NCBI GenBank assembly: GCA_964569385.1
Contig: CAZMUM010000015.1
Span: forward strand, 1 to 64,000
Direction: 5' to 3'
Source of the DNA: JAADHX01 sp964569385
GTDB taxonomy: Bacteria; Actinomycetota; Acidimicrobiia; Acidimicrobiales; Poriferisodalaceae
DNA: 64,000 bases
Part shown: positions 9,267 to 18,767 of the stretch, in pieces
Layout: every line of letters begins with the position of its first letter
Position numbering within the stretch: the first letter of the stretch is position 1
The notes under the pieces: model-generated
The model's database searches: none
Seen by the model: only the letters and a program-made list of their open reading frames with translations
Told to the model about the DNA's origin: nothing
Made by a program: the position numbers and the translations under genes

Positions 9267-10955
9267 TCAGCCCAAGGGTTGACCTGGCCCGAAGCCCGAA
9301 TCGATAGCGTCCGAGAATGCGTGGAATACCACCCCGTCCTCATCCCTCAACAGAACAAAGAGATAGCCCACAGTATCTAGAAAGGAAGACGGTTCGATCT
9401 GACCTGGGTCGAATCTGTACTCGCCGAAGTCAAGCTTGACCTCGTCGGCTTCGATCGCGCGCCCCGTGACCGTGACGCCTTCGATGTTGAGGGTCACTTC
9501 GACGACAGCGGCGCCTTGGCGTTCAACTTGGAAGGTAGCCATACCATCAAATGGCAGTTGAAAACCCATGCCGAAACCGTCGGACCAACTCCGTACCTCG
9601 GAGACAAACCAGCCCGCCTGCCCCTCGGTTTGCGAAACGGTGACCTGAAAGATCGGGTCTTCGGCAGAACGGCGAAGGTCGAATGCGATCTGTTGCTGAT
9701 ATGTGGCAAGGCTCTCGGCCTCAACGACAAGCGGATCGGACCATCCAAAGACCGTGACCGCGAACTGCGTAACCAACAGTGTCGGATCGAGACGCCACAA
9801 CGCTTCGGCGGCAGTATCGTTGCTGACAACTTCGCCGGGCCAGATATTGAGCACGTCGTGGGGGGGCAACGATTGTGGACTGCCACGCACGAGGCTTCCC
9901 ACGGCATCGACATCGACTCGGCTACACGCCAATTCTCGAATCGAACATTGGAGTAGTGCCGGGTCGCCCGAATCGGCACCGAGAGTGTGGACGTATACCG
10001 AAGCGCCGGTTGGGTCCCACGACAGCTCGGTCACGGCACCAAACTGGTCCCCGAGTTCGAACGAGGCGACACCGCTGCTGGTCTCCACAAACACCGTTGC
10101 ATCGGCGAACCCGAAAGCAGTCTCACCTGTCGAACTTACGGCCGCGCTCCTGACTCCTTTGTCGGGAAGACCCTCGGGCGCGTATGGCTGGATGTCTCGG
10201 TCCGCGCCAATGAGCGAGAGCGAGCCATCAGCAATGACGATCAGACTGTCGAGTCCTGGCGCCAGGAACTCAATCGAGCCGATGTCGTAAAGGCGACCCC
10301 GGCCGCCAGCAACACTGCGGACCCACCACTTAACGTCGCTTCCCTCACTAACGGCAATGACAGAGGGGAGGCTCGAGGCGCGCATCAGCATGAGCGTACG
10401 ATCGTGCGGTTCGTCGGAATCGCGATCCGGCAATCTTGGTAGGCGCATGAAGCTGAGATCCGGAACCGAATACGGCTCGGTGGTGATCCGGCCCGTTGGC
10501 ACATCGACGCTAACCGTCTCTGGTCCGTCGTTTAGCTGGGTCACGTACTCGATGGCTCTTCCACTGGAGGTCCATCTTGGCTTGGGGATAGTTGGCACAT
10601 CCAGGATGGGTGGCGGCGCGTCGACACCAAGGCGCTGGATCGTGGGTGAGGTTGGATCGCCGCTGAGAACCGTCACTGCGCCATCGACCGACACAAAGGC
10701 AGCCAACAGCCGATCATCCACACCATCGACGACCGGAATCGGGCCGTCGAGCCCTGCGACCGTTTCGACGCGTGATGTGGCGCCCGGGCCGAATCCGACC
10801 AAGGACGCGATGCCAAGCACGACGACGGCCAGGACCCCAACTCCGGCGGGGGCAACCCAGCGTTTGCGGGTCAGGCCAGACCGGTGAGGAGCCAAGGCGT
10901 CAGCGCGCTGCGAAATGGCGGCGCCGGCCCTCGTCGCTTCATCGTTGAAGTTCAT
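9267..10955 (-). CDS. membrane-anchored sensor-like protein paired with ECF sigma factor
   Basis: A 562-residue protein with a cytoplasmic N-terminus of about 30 residues, one transmembrane segment (WVAPAGVGVLAVVVLGIASLV, about residues 33-53) and a large outside domain. The outside domain has repeated short strands resembling a beta-propeller followed by a beta-rich C-terminal part. Its start overlaps the stop of the ECF sigma gene by four bases, so the two are coupled. That arrangement is typical of sigma/anti-sigma pairs, but no zinc-binding anti-sigma motif (HxxxCxxC) is visible, so it may be a different kind of regulator or an exported effector. Confidence 0.6.
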   Translation of the reverse strand: MNFNDEATRAGAAISQRADALAPHRSGLTRKRWVAPAGVGVLAVVVLGIASLVGFGPGATSRVETVAGLDGPIPVVDGVDDRLLAAFVSVDGAVTVLSGDPTSPTIQRLGVDAPPPILDVPTIPKPRWTSSGRAIEYVTQLNDGPETVSVDVPTGRITTEPYSVPDLSFMRLPRLPDRDSDEPHDRTLMLMRASSLPSVIAVSEGSDVKWWVRSVAGGRGRLYDIGSIEFLAPGLDSLIVIADGSLSLIGADRDIQPYAPEGLPDKGVRSAAVSSTGETAFGFADATVFVETSSGVASFELGDQFGAVTELSWDPTGASVYVHTLGADSGDPALLQCSIRELACSRVDVDAVGSLVRGSPQSLPPHDVLNIWPGEVVSNDTAAEALWRLDPTLLVTQFAVTVFGWSDPLVVEAESLATYQQQIAFDLRRSAEDPIFQVTVSQTEGQAGWFVSEVRSWSDGFGMGFQLPFDGMATFQVERQGAAVVEVTLNIEGVTVTGRAIEADEVKLDFGEYRFDPGQIEPSSFLDTVGYLFVLLRDEDGVVFHAFSDAIDSGFGPGQPLG

Positions 10956-11482
10956 GATCGCAATCCACGTTTCTCGACGAGCCTTGCGTGGAGGGTGCTC
11001 CTGGCTCGTTGTAGATGTGTCTTCACGGTGGCCTCGCTGACTTCGAGAACAGCGGCAATCTCATGAACCCGAAGGTCGCTCACGTAGTGAAGGCTGACCA
11101 CTTGGCGCTGGCGTGGGGTTAACCGGCGCACTTCGCTCCAAAACTCGTCGTCGGGGCCATCGAGGGCGGGCGGATCGACCCGACCCTGCGGGCGAAGTCG
11201 AAGCATTGCCCTGGCCTCACTAATCCGACGCCGGGTCAACGAAACCGAACGGTTGGCAACCGCTCGGCGTACCCACTCGCCAGGTTTTTCGTATGCCCCG
11301 ACCACCGACCACCGACGATGGGCCGAAACGAAGGCATCTTGGGCCAGATCCTCGGCGGCTGACCATGATCCGCAGAGTGCGAAAGCCAAGCCAACAACTT
11401 GAGAGAACTCGCGGTCATAGAACACCTCGAAGTCCTCCTGCACGGCAGCTCCACCAAGTATTTCGGGTTCCATCGAACTCAT
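10952..11482 (-). CDS. ECF sigma factor, SigE-like family
   Basis: A 176-residue extracytoplasmic-function sigma factor that directs RNA polymerase to a stress or envelope regulon. Region 2 is visible in YDREFSQVVGLAFALCG with SAAEDLAQDAFVSAHRRW (about residues 22-60). Region 4 is in LTPRQRQVVSLHYVSDL with EVSEATVKTHLQRARSTL (about residues 120-165), the DNA-binding helix-turn-helix. Its stop overlaps the start of a one-pass membrane protein, the likely regulator. No self-recognised promoter could be identified upstream. Confidence 0.85.
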   Translation of the reverse strand: MSSMEPEILGGAAVQEDFEVFYDREFSQVVGLAFALCGSWSAAEDLAQDAFVSAHRRWSVVGAYEKPGEWVRRAVANRSVSLTRRRISEARAMLRLRPQGRVDPPALDGPDDEFWSEVRRLTPRQRQVVSLHYVSDLRVHEIAAVLEVSEATVKTHLQRARSTLHARLVEKRGLRS

Positions 11483-11697
11483 TGTCCATCACCAGCCACC
11501 TCGTCGCCATAGACGCAACAAAGTGTGGCCTCCTTACTGATCACTCGCACGATCAGCACCGATGGATGACCACGGGGCCAAGAAAGTCTGAAAGGCCGAC
11601 CAGTTAGTGACTCAACAGTCTATTTGAATGGTTGGTAGGCCGATTGAGTTATTGATACCAGGTTTGCGCAATTTTTCTAACTATTTCTGTTATTTAT

Positions 11698-13395
11698 ATG
11701 GAATTAGAACGTTTGTTTGATAGTGTTCTGGTTATGCGAACGGTGAGTGTGCGGTTTCATACATCTGATGAACTCATAGCAATGGCCCTTCCGTCTGTTG
11801 AGGGTCTGCTATTCGAGGTGCAGTCGATGCGTTCACGTCTTGATGGCCAGGAGGCAACGTTGCATTCGGCTATCGGAGTGTTACAGGGTGCTAACGGTCC
11901 ACGCCCGCCGAGACCTCGGCCACACCCCGCAGGCGATCCCGATGCCGGGTCTGGGTCTGGGCCCGATGGATCAGACAACGCTGATGCCGGTTCCGGTCCG
12001 GGCGATGGCACCGACCCAGACGATCCGAACCCCAACAGCGGTGGTGGTGGGCCTTCTGGTCGGGCCGAACGCGAACGTTTGGCTCGCGCGCAACGGTTGG
12101 AAGCCCATCCTGATGTTGCTGCGGCGTTGAATGCTGGTCGTATTAGTACTGAGCAGGCTGACGCGATCATGAAAGCCGGGCTTCCAGCCGACGTAAAGAG
12201 CCGATTGTTGGTTGATGCGGTGTGTCAGGCGACTGATGAGACGTTGGCCGCTATCAAGACCGCGATTGTGGCTGCCGACGGCGATGATGCTGAACGAAAG
12301 TTTCGTCGCCAACGGAACCGTCGTAAAGGGCTTTGTGGTGTTGATGAACATGGCATGACTTGGATCAACATCAACTTCGATCCGATCATCGGTGCTGCGT
12401 TTATGGAAATGTTCGACCGGGAAGTCAGACGACAGTTCCAGATAGACAAACTCGAACCCAACCCGCTGAAGCTCCGTTCGCCATACAAGATCGGGGCCGA
12501 CGCCTGCACCGTCCTATTCGGACTCTGCCCCGAAAACCTAACCATCCAAGACATCACCAACGACATAAGGGGCCAAGACATCAACTCCGACAATGCCGAT
12601 CCTGCCAATGCCGGCCCCAACGACGCCAGCTCAAGTCCTTCTGCGGACAGTTCTTCTGTGGCCGGTTCTTCTGTGGTCAAAGCGGACAGTCGAAATGGCA
12701 GTGGGTCTGGCCGTGGCGGTGGGCATCGGGTCAACCTCACCATGGACATCTCAACGTTCGGCCACCCGCAAGCTTCGGCCTACACCCAAACCGGGGAACC
12801 AATACCAGTATCAATACTGAACAAGATCCTGTGTAACGCCGAAATCCTGCTATGGATAACCGACACCACCAGCCAAAACCCTGGCCGATACCAGCTAGAA
12901 ACCGCCGAACCGTACGCCACCGAAATCCAGAAACAATGCCTAACCATCCGCGACCGACACTGCGTCTGGAAAGGCTGCAACATGCGAGCCACACGCTGCG
13001 ACGCCCACCACCTCACCTTCACACGCGAAGGCGGCAAAACCAGCATTACGAACCTGGCATTGCTCTGCCCCACCCACCACACTCGGCTCCACCAAATGGG
13101 AGCCCACCTCCACCAAGGCCACCAACCGCACCAATGGGTCTTAGAACACGACCTCACCGGCAACCTGATCGACAAATGGACCAACCCACCCCCACGATCG
13201 CCACCCAAACCGCCCACAGCATCGAACGGAACGGCCCGAACAGTCGACACTGAACACGACGCGTCGTGCCCGCCTGCTCCAAGCCGAGTCGACGGCAGCT
13301 CCGCCAGATCTGGCGACCGGCCCAAGCCAACCGACCCCAGCGAACCACCCGAACCCGACCGACACGAACCGATCGACCTCCCACCCCGCTGGTAG
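11698..13395 (+). CDS. DUF222/HNH endonuclease (13E12-repeat type)
   Basis: A 565-residue protein with an N-terminal DUF222 domain and a C-terminal HNH nuclease motif. The HNH site is CDAHHLTFTREGGKTSITNL with ALLCPTHHTRLHQ at about residues 440-465, and a possible structural zinc site is in CVWKGC. A Gly/Ser/Asp/Pro-rich low-complexity insert lies at about residues 75-120 and another at about 300-340. This family is multicopy in Actinobacteria; its role is unknown and mobility or DNA processing is often suspected. ATG 11698 follows an AT-rich region; an in-frame ATG twelve codons later is also possible. A partial copy of the gene's 3' end follows the stop. Confidence 0.85.
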   Translation: MELERLFDSVLVMRTVSVRFHTSDELIAMALPSVEGLLFEVQSMRSRLDGQEATLHSAIGVLQGANGPRPPRPRPHPAGDPDAGSGSGPDGSDNADAGSGPGDGTDPDDPNPNSGGGGPSGRAERERLARAQRLEAHPDVAAALNAGRISTEQADAIMKAGLPADVKSRLLVDAVCQATDETLAAIKTAIVAADGDDAERKFRRQRNRRKGLCGVDEHGMTWININFDPIIGAAFMEMFDREVRRQFQIDKLEPNPLKLRSPYKIGADACTVLFGLCPENLTIQDITNDIRGQDINSDNADPANAGPNDASSSPSADSSSVAGSSVVKADSRNGSGSGRGGGHRVNLTMDISTFGHPQASAYTQTGEPIPVSILNKILCNAEILLWITDTTSQNPGRYQLETAEPYATEIQKQCLTIRDRHCVWKGCNMRATRCDAHHLTFTREGGKTSITNLALLCPTHHTRLHQMGAHLHQGHQPHQWVLEHDLTGNLIDKWTNPPPRSPPKPPTASNGTARTVDTEHDASCPPAPSRVDGSSARSGDRPKPTDPSEPPEPDRHEPIDLPPRW

Positions 13396-13444
13396 GTACG
13401 AGGCCGGTTTCAGTCGAGAGCGGCGCGGCCGTCAAACCCCTGGC

Positions 13445-13490
13445 GAGACCCGACCGATTCAAACCCTTCGATGTCTCGCCCCGTTGGTAA
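13445..13490 (+). repeat. partial second copy of the DUF222 gene tail
   Basis: About 50 bases after the DUF222/HNH stop, a 46-base stretch repeats the 3' end of that gene with substitutions. The gene ends with codons for DRHEPIDLPPRW and a stop; the downstream copy reads DRFKPFDVSPRW and a stop. It looks like the tail of another family member left by recombination. Confidence 0.6.
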
Positions 13491-13570
13491 CCCCCGGGCG
13501 CGTTACTACGGCTCAGTCCAAAGTTGATCGCCAGCCGGGCCCAGGCTGAAGACGACCCTTCCCGAGGCGG

Positions 13571-14773
13571 CTACACCGTGTCGAAGTTCCGCTGATCGAG
13601 GGAGTCGGTCCACTCTCGGTGAACGACGAGGCCCGCTGCGACCTGGCCCAACGCGTCGGAACAAGCAGCAGACGCGCCGTTGCCGCCCACGGCAACGAAG
13701 AGGCGATCAGCAACTACGGGTTTGATCAACGGCATCTGGTTCGGCGTGCGGGTGATGACACAACGACCGGTGTGCCAATCGAGAACCTCGATTCCCGGAA
13801 CGATCCGCATGACCGCGCCGCGAAGCGCATCGAGCATCACGTCGCTGTCGCCATGGCCATACCAGTCGCACATCTCGCGAACCGTCGTCAGGAACTGGTC
13901 GGCCACCGTATTGGCGCCCATCTTGATGTAGTGATGGCCATCGGGGTACCGAACCGGAGGAACCATATAGATGTCGGCCAAAGTGTCGTCGTCGATGTCG
14001 TAGTGAATGACCGGCATCGCCGCGAGGCGTTCGGCCTCGCCGTCCGAAACCCGCCCAAAGACGACGAACTCGGTCTTTAGCGTTAGCGGAAGTGGCTCTG
14101 GCAGCAACCCTGGAGCATTGGAAAACGAACCGGCAGCCACAAGCACCCGGTCGGCAGCGAACTGTTGGCCGCCCACAGCAGTAACCACGACCCCATCGGC
14201 GCCAACATCACACCGCTGCACCTGCATCGATCGAACTTCGCCGCCGCACCCCTCGCCGATGGCGACCTGAGCCTCAATCAAGGCCCGCGGGTTGATGTGA
14301 CCGGCTGGGTGTTCCTCCCACACGATCGACGACTTCGGGCCGAAGGTCAGAAAGGGAAACTCTGCGACCCGTTCCTCGTCATCTAGCTCGGTCAAGACGG
14401 CACCGAGTTCGACCCGTGAGTGTTCAAGGTTCGCCGGCTCACAGTACGAACTTGAAGCGCCAGCATCTGAGACGAACAGCTCTCCAACTGGCTGATAGAA
14501 CTCAATCCCGCTGGCCTGTTCGATATTTCGATAATTCTCGATGGACCGGCGGCCGAGTTCGCCCCACACCCTCGTCTTAGCGTGCAGGTGCGTGAGCCTG
14601 GCCTGGTCGTAGTGAGCGCCAAAGACACTATCGTGGGCAGCTGGATCGTCAGGTTCATCTGGCCCAATCAACAAGGCGTCAGCTCCTAACTCACAACAAT
14701 GCTTGAACGCGGCCGAGCCGATCAGCCCTTTACCAATGACGACTACCTCGTAACTGGCAGAGTTGTTCGACAT
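13571..14773 (-). CDS. FAD-dependent oxidoreductase, DAO family
   Basis: A 400-residue flavoenzyme of the D-amino-acid oxidase/sarcosine oxidase group. The dinucleotide-binding motif is VVVIGKGLIGSAAF at residues 10-23, and the C-terminal FAD contact is in FVAVGGNGASAACSDALGQVAAGLV (about 365-390). An additional segment DRVLVAAGSFSN lies near 205. It should oxidise a secondary or primary amine with transfer of electrons to oxygen or another acceptor; the substrate cannot be read. It is transcribed away from the MFS transporter gene, and the shared upstream region suggests possible joint control. Lysine/histidine flavin-linkage residues were not evident. Confidence 0.8.
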   Translation of the reverse strand: MSNNSASYEVVVIGKGLIGSAAFKHCCELGADALLIGPDEPDDPAAHDSVFGAHYDQARLTHLHAKTRVWGELGRRSIENYRNIEQASGIEFYQPVGELFVSDAGASSSYCEPANLEHSRVELGAVLTELDDEERVAEFPFLTFGPKSSIVWEEHPAGHINPRALIEAQVAIGEGCGGEVRSMQVQRCDVGADGVVVTAVGGQQFAADRVLVAAGSFSNAPGLLPEPLPLTLKTEFVVFGRVSDGEAERLAAMPVIHYDIDDDTLADIYMVPPVRYPDGHHYIKMGANTVADQFLTTVREMCDWYGHGDSDVMLDALRGAVMRIVPGIEVLDWHTGRCVITRTPNQMPLIKPVVADRLFVAVGGNGASAACSDALGQVAAGLVVHREWTDSLDQRNFDTV

Positions 14774-14928
14774 GTCGAAGCCTTTCGGTCTGGCAATAGC
14801 CGGGATTCCGAAACTTTAACCGCCACCCCGACATCGGCCATTGCGGTACCGACCACTGTCCGGCCATAGGCTGGCGCCATGCTCACCTGGCACCAGCGGT
14901 CAACTGCTTCTTCTCGGCCGAACGCCGC

Positions 14929-16383
14929 GTGACGGACCTAAAACCAGACAAGGACAGGAGCATCTGGTCGAGTCAGTACCGCGCAGTCACAATCGCGAAC
15001 ATGACCATCATGGCCATAGCCGCGTTCGATGGATTAGCGGTGGTCGCAGCCCTGCCATCGATTGCCGAGGACCTTGGCGACGTAGCTCTATTGCCGTGGG
15101 TGGCAACCGCGTACCTAGGTTCTTCGGCCGTTGCGGTCATTGTGGCCGGACCAGTCATCGACGCGGTCGGTGTACGCCGCACGTTCCGAGTGGTCGGAAT
15201 CTGGTTCCTGGTAACGAGCGCCGCGGTGGCCATAGCTCCCACTATGCCCTTGCTTTTAGCGGCGCGGGTGGCCCAAGGGCTCGGCGGTGGGTTGGTCATC
15301 GCGGTTGTACTCGCCGCAATTGGTCTTACCTACCCGGCTTCTATGCGACCAAGAGCCTATGCAGCGAACGCAGCAGTCTGGGGATTCATGGGATTCGGTG
15401 GACCGGCCATCTCGGCTGCGTTCCTCGCCGTTTCTGGGTGGCGACTTATCTTCATCGCCCAGCTTCCGATAACCGCTGCCGCCCTGATCTTGGGGTGGAA
15501 CGCGCTCCCAAGCACACGAGACAAGCCGCAACGAGTCACCTTCGACGGGCGAGGGGTGTTGTTGCTAACCGGCGTTACAGCCACGTCGCTTTTCGGGCTG
15601 GCCCAGATTGGCGTCAGGTGGTGGTTGGCTGGAGTCACCGCGGCGCTGACGGCACTCCTACTCTGGGCATACTGGCGCCACAGCGGCAGAAGTGCCAATC
15701 CGGTTTTGGCTCGAGTACACCTCACCCGTCACCCACTGTTGTGGGTCCATCTGACTTCAGGTCTGGTGTTGGCGGCTGGCCTTGCCGCCGACAACTACTT
15801 GCCGCTGTACGTCCAAGTGTCCCGCGGCAAATCTGCGGGGTTCGCTGCGTTCTCGGTGATGTTTCTGACCATTGGTTGGACTCTGGCATCGTTCGCGTAC
15901 GCAAGGCTCCTCTCGGACTGGCCTCAGGCCAAAGTGATATCTATGGGAGCAACAATGTTGTTGCCATCGCTCCTGTGGGCTGCGTTGTCAGTTGGATTCG
16001 GCGCGCCGCTTTGGTTGATTTTCACAGCTTTCTTCTTTGTCGGATCGTGTATTGGGTTCGTGTCAACCGCAGGCCTGACCCTCATCCAAGCCAGCAGTGC
16101 CAGCGACGAAATGGGTCGCGTCAACGCGGCCCACCAGTTCGTGCGAACACTAGCCATCACCTACGGCGTGGCGATGGGCGGCGCAGTTCTGCTATTCGTA
16201 GTCGATCTGCGCATCGGCGACGTCGAAATAATCAGAGACGTACTCTCCGGCGAAGATGTCGCTATTGGCCCCGCCACCGGCGACGCCGTGCAGGCCGGCC
16301 TCGTCTGGGTGATCGGCACAGCCGGTGTTCTGGCCGCGGCATGCCTCGTTTCGGCTCGGAAGCTACGCGCCACATCACCGTGA
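14929..16383 (+). CDS. MFS transporter, DHA2-like (14-TM type)
   Basis: A 484-residue major facilitator superfamily protein with about 14 hydrophobic segments. Typical signatures include AFDGLAVVAALPSIAEDL in helix 1, DAVGVRRTF in the loop between helices 2 and 3, and RVAQGLGGGLVIAVVL in the fourth helix region. The length and the helix 5 text fit drug:proton antiporters of the DHA2 type. Start is GTG 14929 (MTDLKPDKD). It stands divergent from the DAO-family oxidase and could export or import a related compound, but the substrate is unknown. A short hairpin (TAACCC/GGGTTA, 16392-16408) lies just after the stop. Confidence 0.85.
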   Translation: MTDLKPDKDRSIWSSQYRAVTIANMTIMAIAAFDGLAVVAALPSIAEDLGDVALLPWVATAYLGSSAVAVIVAGPVIDAVGVRRTFRVVGIWFLVTSAAVAIAPTMPLLLAARVAQGLGGGLVIAVVLAAIGLTYPASMRPRAYAANAAVWGFMGFGGPAISAAFLAVSGWRLIFIAQLPITAAALILGWNALPSTRDKPQRVTFDGRGVLLLTGVTATSLFGLAQIGVRWWLAGVTAALTALLLWAYWRHSGRSANPVLARVHLTRHPLLWVHLTSGLVLAAGLAADNYLPLYVQVSRGKSAGFAAFSVMFLTIGWTLASFAYARLLSDWPQAKVISMGATMLLPSLLWAALSVGFGAPLWLIFTAFFFVGSCIGFVSTAGLTLIQASSASDEMGRVNAAHQFVRTLAITYGVAMGGAVLLFVVDLRIGDVEIIRDVLSGEDVAIGPATGDAVQAGLVWVIGTAGVLAAACLVSARKLRATSP

Positions 16384-16432
16384 TTGGCAACTAACCCGAA
16401 GTGGGTTATGGGAACGGTAGATTCGAAGCCTG

Positions 16433-17413
16433 ATGTCTAAGAGTCTTGAGTACCTTGACTACGGGGCGAGCCTCACCAGGCCCAACATCGTGGTCGATGG
16501 TTCGCCAAACGAGGCGACTGTGTTGGCGCTCACCCATTGGCCCGGCATTGCCCAACCGGACCGAACCTCGGCCGACACCTCCGCCGAGATGGCGTTTCGG
16601 TACTTGGATAACTCCCCACCTCATCCCGTGGCCGAGGTAGTGACCAACAACCACTTCGACCAAGACGGACTGGTTGCGATTCACACCCTGATCGAACCCG
16701 AACTCTCGTTGGCGCATCGAGAACTGCTGATCGACGCCGCGGGTGCAGGCGACTTTGGCACCTACAGCGATCGTCGGGCGGCTCGCGCGTCGATGGCGTT
16801 ATCTCGATACGCCGAACGCGAGACAACTTGTGAGTACGACGAGTTCACCGACCAACTCTACTGCGAGACCCTGCCACAGCTGTTGCCAATGCTTCTCGAC
16901 GGCGAACGGTTCCGGGAGTTATGGGAAGACGAAGACGCCGAACTCACTGCCAGCGAAGATCTACTCGCGAATGGCACGGTCTCGATACACGAACACACGA
17001 AAATTGATCTGGCAGTCGTCACCATCCCGGCGAGCCAAAAACGCCACGGCGGTCACCGATTCGGAGGAATGCGCTTCGACGGACTACACCCAATGGCCAT
17101 CAACAACGCCACCGATCGTTTTCGGCTACTCGTGGTTCACGGACAGAGGTATCAGTACACGGATCGGTACGAAACCTGGGTGCAGTACCGAACGCGCAGA
17201 CCACTGGCCCGAATCGATCTTCGTCCGATGGCCGAGGAACTAAACGAACTCGAATCGTCAAGTGCCCTCTGGAGCGCCCTGGGCCCTGACGCCCTTACCC
17301 CGCAGCTAAGCCACACCGAAGAATCATCGCTCGGAGCCACCGAAGTCGAGCGGGTCATCAGCAAGTTCCTCGACTCGGCACCGTCGGCCTGGAATCCGTA
17401 CGACTGGCACTGA
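16433..17413 (+). CDS. DUF6687-like conserved protein
   Basis: A 326-residue soluble protein that I match from memory to the DUF6687 family. The start reads RPNIVVDGSPNEATVLALTH. Residues about 70-80 contain NNHFDQDGLVA, which recalls the aspartate/histidine metal sites of DHH phosphoesterases, but the remaining DHH motifs are not obvious. The C-terminal half has RFRLLVVHGQRYQYTDRYETWVQ. No signal or membrane segment is present. Function unknown. It starts 50 bases after the MFS transporter stop, with a small hairpin in between. Confidence 0.6.
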   Translation: MSKSLEYLDYGASLTRPNIVVDGSPNEATVLALTHWPGIAQPDRTSADTSAEMAFRYLDNSPPHPVAEVVTNNHFDQDGLVAIHTLIEPELSLAHRELLIDAAGAGDFGTYSDRRAARASMALSRYAERETTCEYDEFTDQLYCETLPQLLPMLLDGERFRELWEDEDAELTASEDLLANGTVSIHEHTKIDLAVVTIPASQKRHGGHRFGGMRFDGLHPMAINNATDRFRLLVVHGQRYQYTDRYETWVQYRTRRPLARIDLRPMAEELNELESSSALWSALGPDALTPQLSHTEESSLGATEVERVISKFLDSAPSAWNPYDWH

Positions 17414-17453
17414 CCGAGACCACAACTTCCACCAACCGAACGGAAATCTCACT

Positions 17454-17896
17454 ATGCCAACCCTTGAAGACGTGCCGAGTTCCTAGACGACGAACACGGG
17501 TTAGCCGTAGTGAGCACCACCCAAACCGACGGTCGCGTGCTCTCAAGCGTAGTTAACTGCGGCGTCACGAACCATCCGCTGACAGCGAGACCATGCGTTG
17601 CACTCGTCTCTGGTGGCAACGCGGCCAGACTGCGACACATCCGTCGAGGGTCCGAGGTCACCATCGCCATACGTCGCGGCTGGCGCTGGGTCTCGGTCAC
17701 TGGCGCCAGCAACATCGTCGGGCCGAACAATCCTGCCGAAACGCTCGACGCCGAAGCCATACGAATGCTGTTGCGCCAAGTGTTCCAGGCCGCCGGTGGC
17801 ACTTACGACGACTGGGACGAATACGACCGAGCCATGAGCGACGACGCTCGAGCTGCGGTGTTTGTCTCCCCCGACCGGATAATCGGAAACCTCTAG
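17454..17896 (+). pseudogene. PPOX-class F420-dependent oxidoreductase, frameshifted near the start
   Basis: The gene begins with ATG 17454 (MPTLEDVP) and hits TAG at 17484-17486. In the next frame the protein resumes with FLDDEHGLAVVSTTQTDGRV and continues as a typical pyridoxamine-phosphate-oxidase-like protein (SVVNCGVTNHPLTARPCVAL, RRGWRWVSVTGASNIVGP) to a stop at 17896. One base is missing, or two extra, between about 17475 and 17480. A GTG at 17510 could restart translation and give a 128-residue product lacking the first strands. Either a genuine mutation or a sequencing/assembly indel. The family (about 140 residues) uses F420 or flavin for reduction reactions. Confidence 0.6.
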
Positions 17897-17908
17897 GCTG
17901 AACTTGCC

Positions 17909-18283
17909 ATGACACTGAACATAGGAGTCAATTCGGTTCCGGTAACCCAAGACCATCAAACTGGGCACGGGAATTGCTCAGCTCGGAGCGAGAACCCCGG
18001 CGATGCTGGCTATGTCGGCGATGTCTGTTCAATCGCTATCGGCCGGTCGGTTTCGGCTGGGCCTGGGCACCAGCGGGCCCCAGGTGATCGAAGGATGGCA
18101 CGGTGTCGAGTTTGCTCGGCCCATTCAGCGCACCCGCGAAACAATCGAGATCATCAAACTAGTCACGCCGGGTGCCCGCCTCGAATATGGCGGTACAGCA
18201 ACGCGTTTGCCAGGCAAGGCTTCGGCGAAGACATTGCCGAAGTGAACCGGCTGTGGCGGGCCAGTAAACCCCGCTGGTAACAC
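17909..18283 (+). pseudogene. luciferase-like (LLM class) oxidoreductase remnant
   Basis: Pieces of a luciferase-like F420/FMN oxidoreductase lie in at least two frames. One frame (about 17955-18245) carries AMLAMSAMSVQSLSAGRFRLGLGTSGPQV, the standard strand and loop before the flavin site, then RTRETIEII. Another frame at the end carries GFGEDIAEVNRLWRA, which belongs near the C-terminus of such proteins. Most of the protein of about 330 residues is missing between them. Clearly non-functional. Confidence 0.65.
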
Positions 18284-18767
18284 GCCTCACGAACAGCTCG
18301 ACTGCCTGGCGCAACTCCTCGACATCGCCAAAGAAGTCAATGCGAGAATGCGTGCCGGCGTCGAACTCTTTGCGGCACTGTTTCGACGGTCTTTCAGGGC
18401 CAAGGCCCTGGCAACGACCGATTCTCGGTCGGTGGTGGATTGGTCAGTCACAGCTTGATCGGGCTCGTCAGTGACGACCTGATATTCGGTACGGGCGCCG
18501 GACCCAAGATCCGAACCACCGCGCCATCTCCCGACATCTCGAAGGTATCGCCGACCAGAGCCAACTCTGCCCGAGTTCACAGGTAGGCCAAGCAGCAGGG
18601 CTCGATGGAGGTCGCGCCGAAGAGGAGGCTGGGATCAATTGGCCGCGCCGGTGACGCGGGGGTGACGCGCCCAGTTTTGTACGTTAGGCACGAGCTGGCG
18701 CCCAGACGCAACCGCAGACCGGGTCGGCCAATGGGCGTATCAAGCCCACACACAAGACAGGGGACTC
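18284..18767. other. intergenic stretch without supportable gene
   Basis: Open frames here do not resemble proteins I know and lack ribosome-binding sites. It follows two decayed genes (PPOX and LLM) and may be decayed coding DNA. The end carries AGGGGA just before the ATG at 18768, the ribosome-binding site of the next gene. Confidence 0.4.

Noticed and set aside
14841..16394. 517-codon open frame overlapping the MFS gene
   Set aside because: It is a different frame of the MFS gene, rich in Arg/Gly/His with no membrane pattern. The frame at 14929 has 14 clear helices.
16392..16408. Short hairpin TAACCC/GGGTTA after the MFS gene as a terminator
   Set aside because: The stem has only six pairs and no T-run. 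It is mentioned with the gene but not listed as a terminator.
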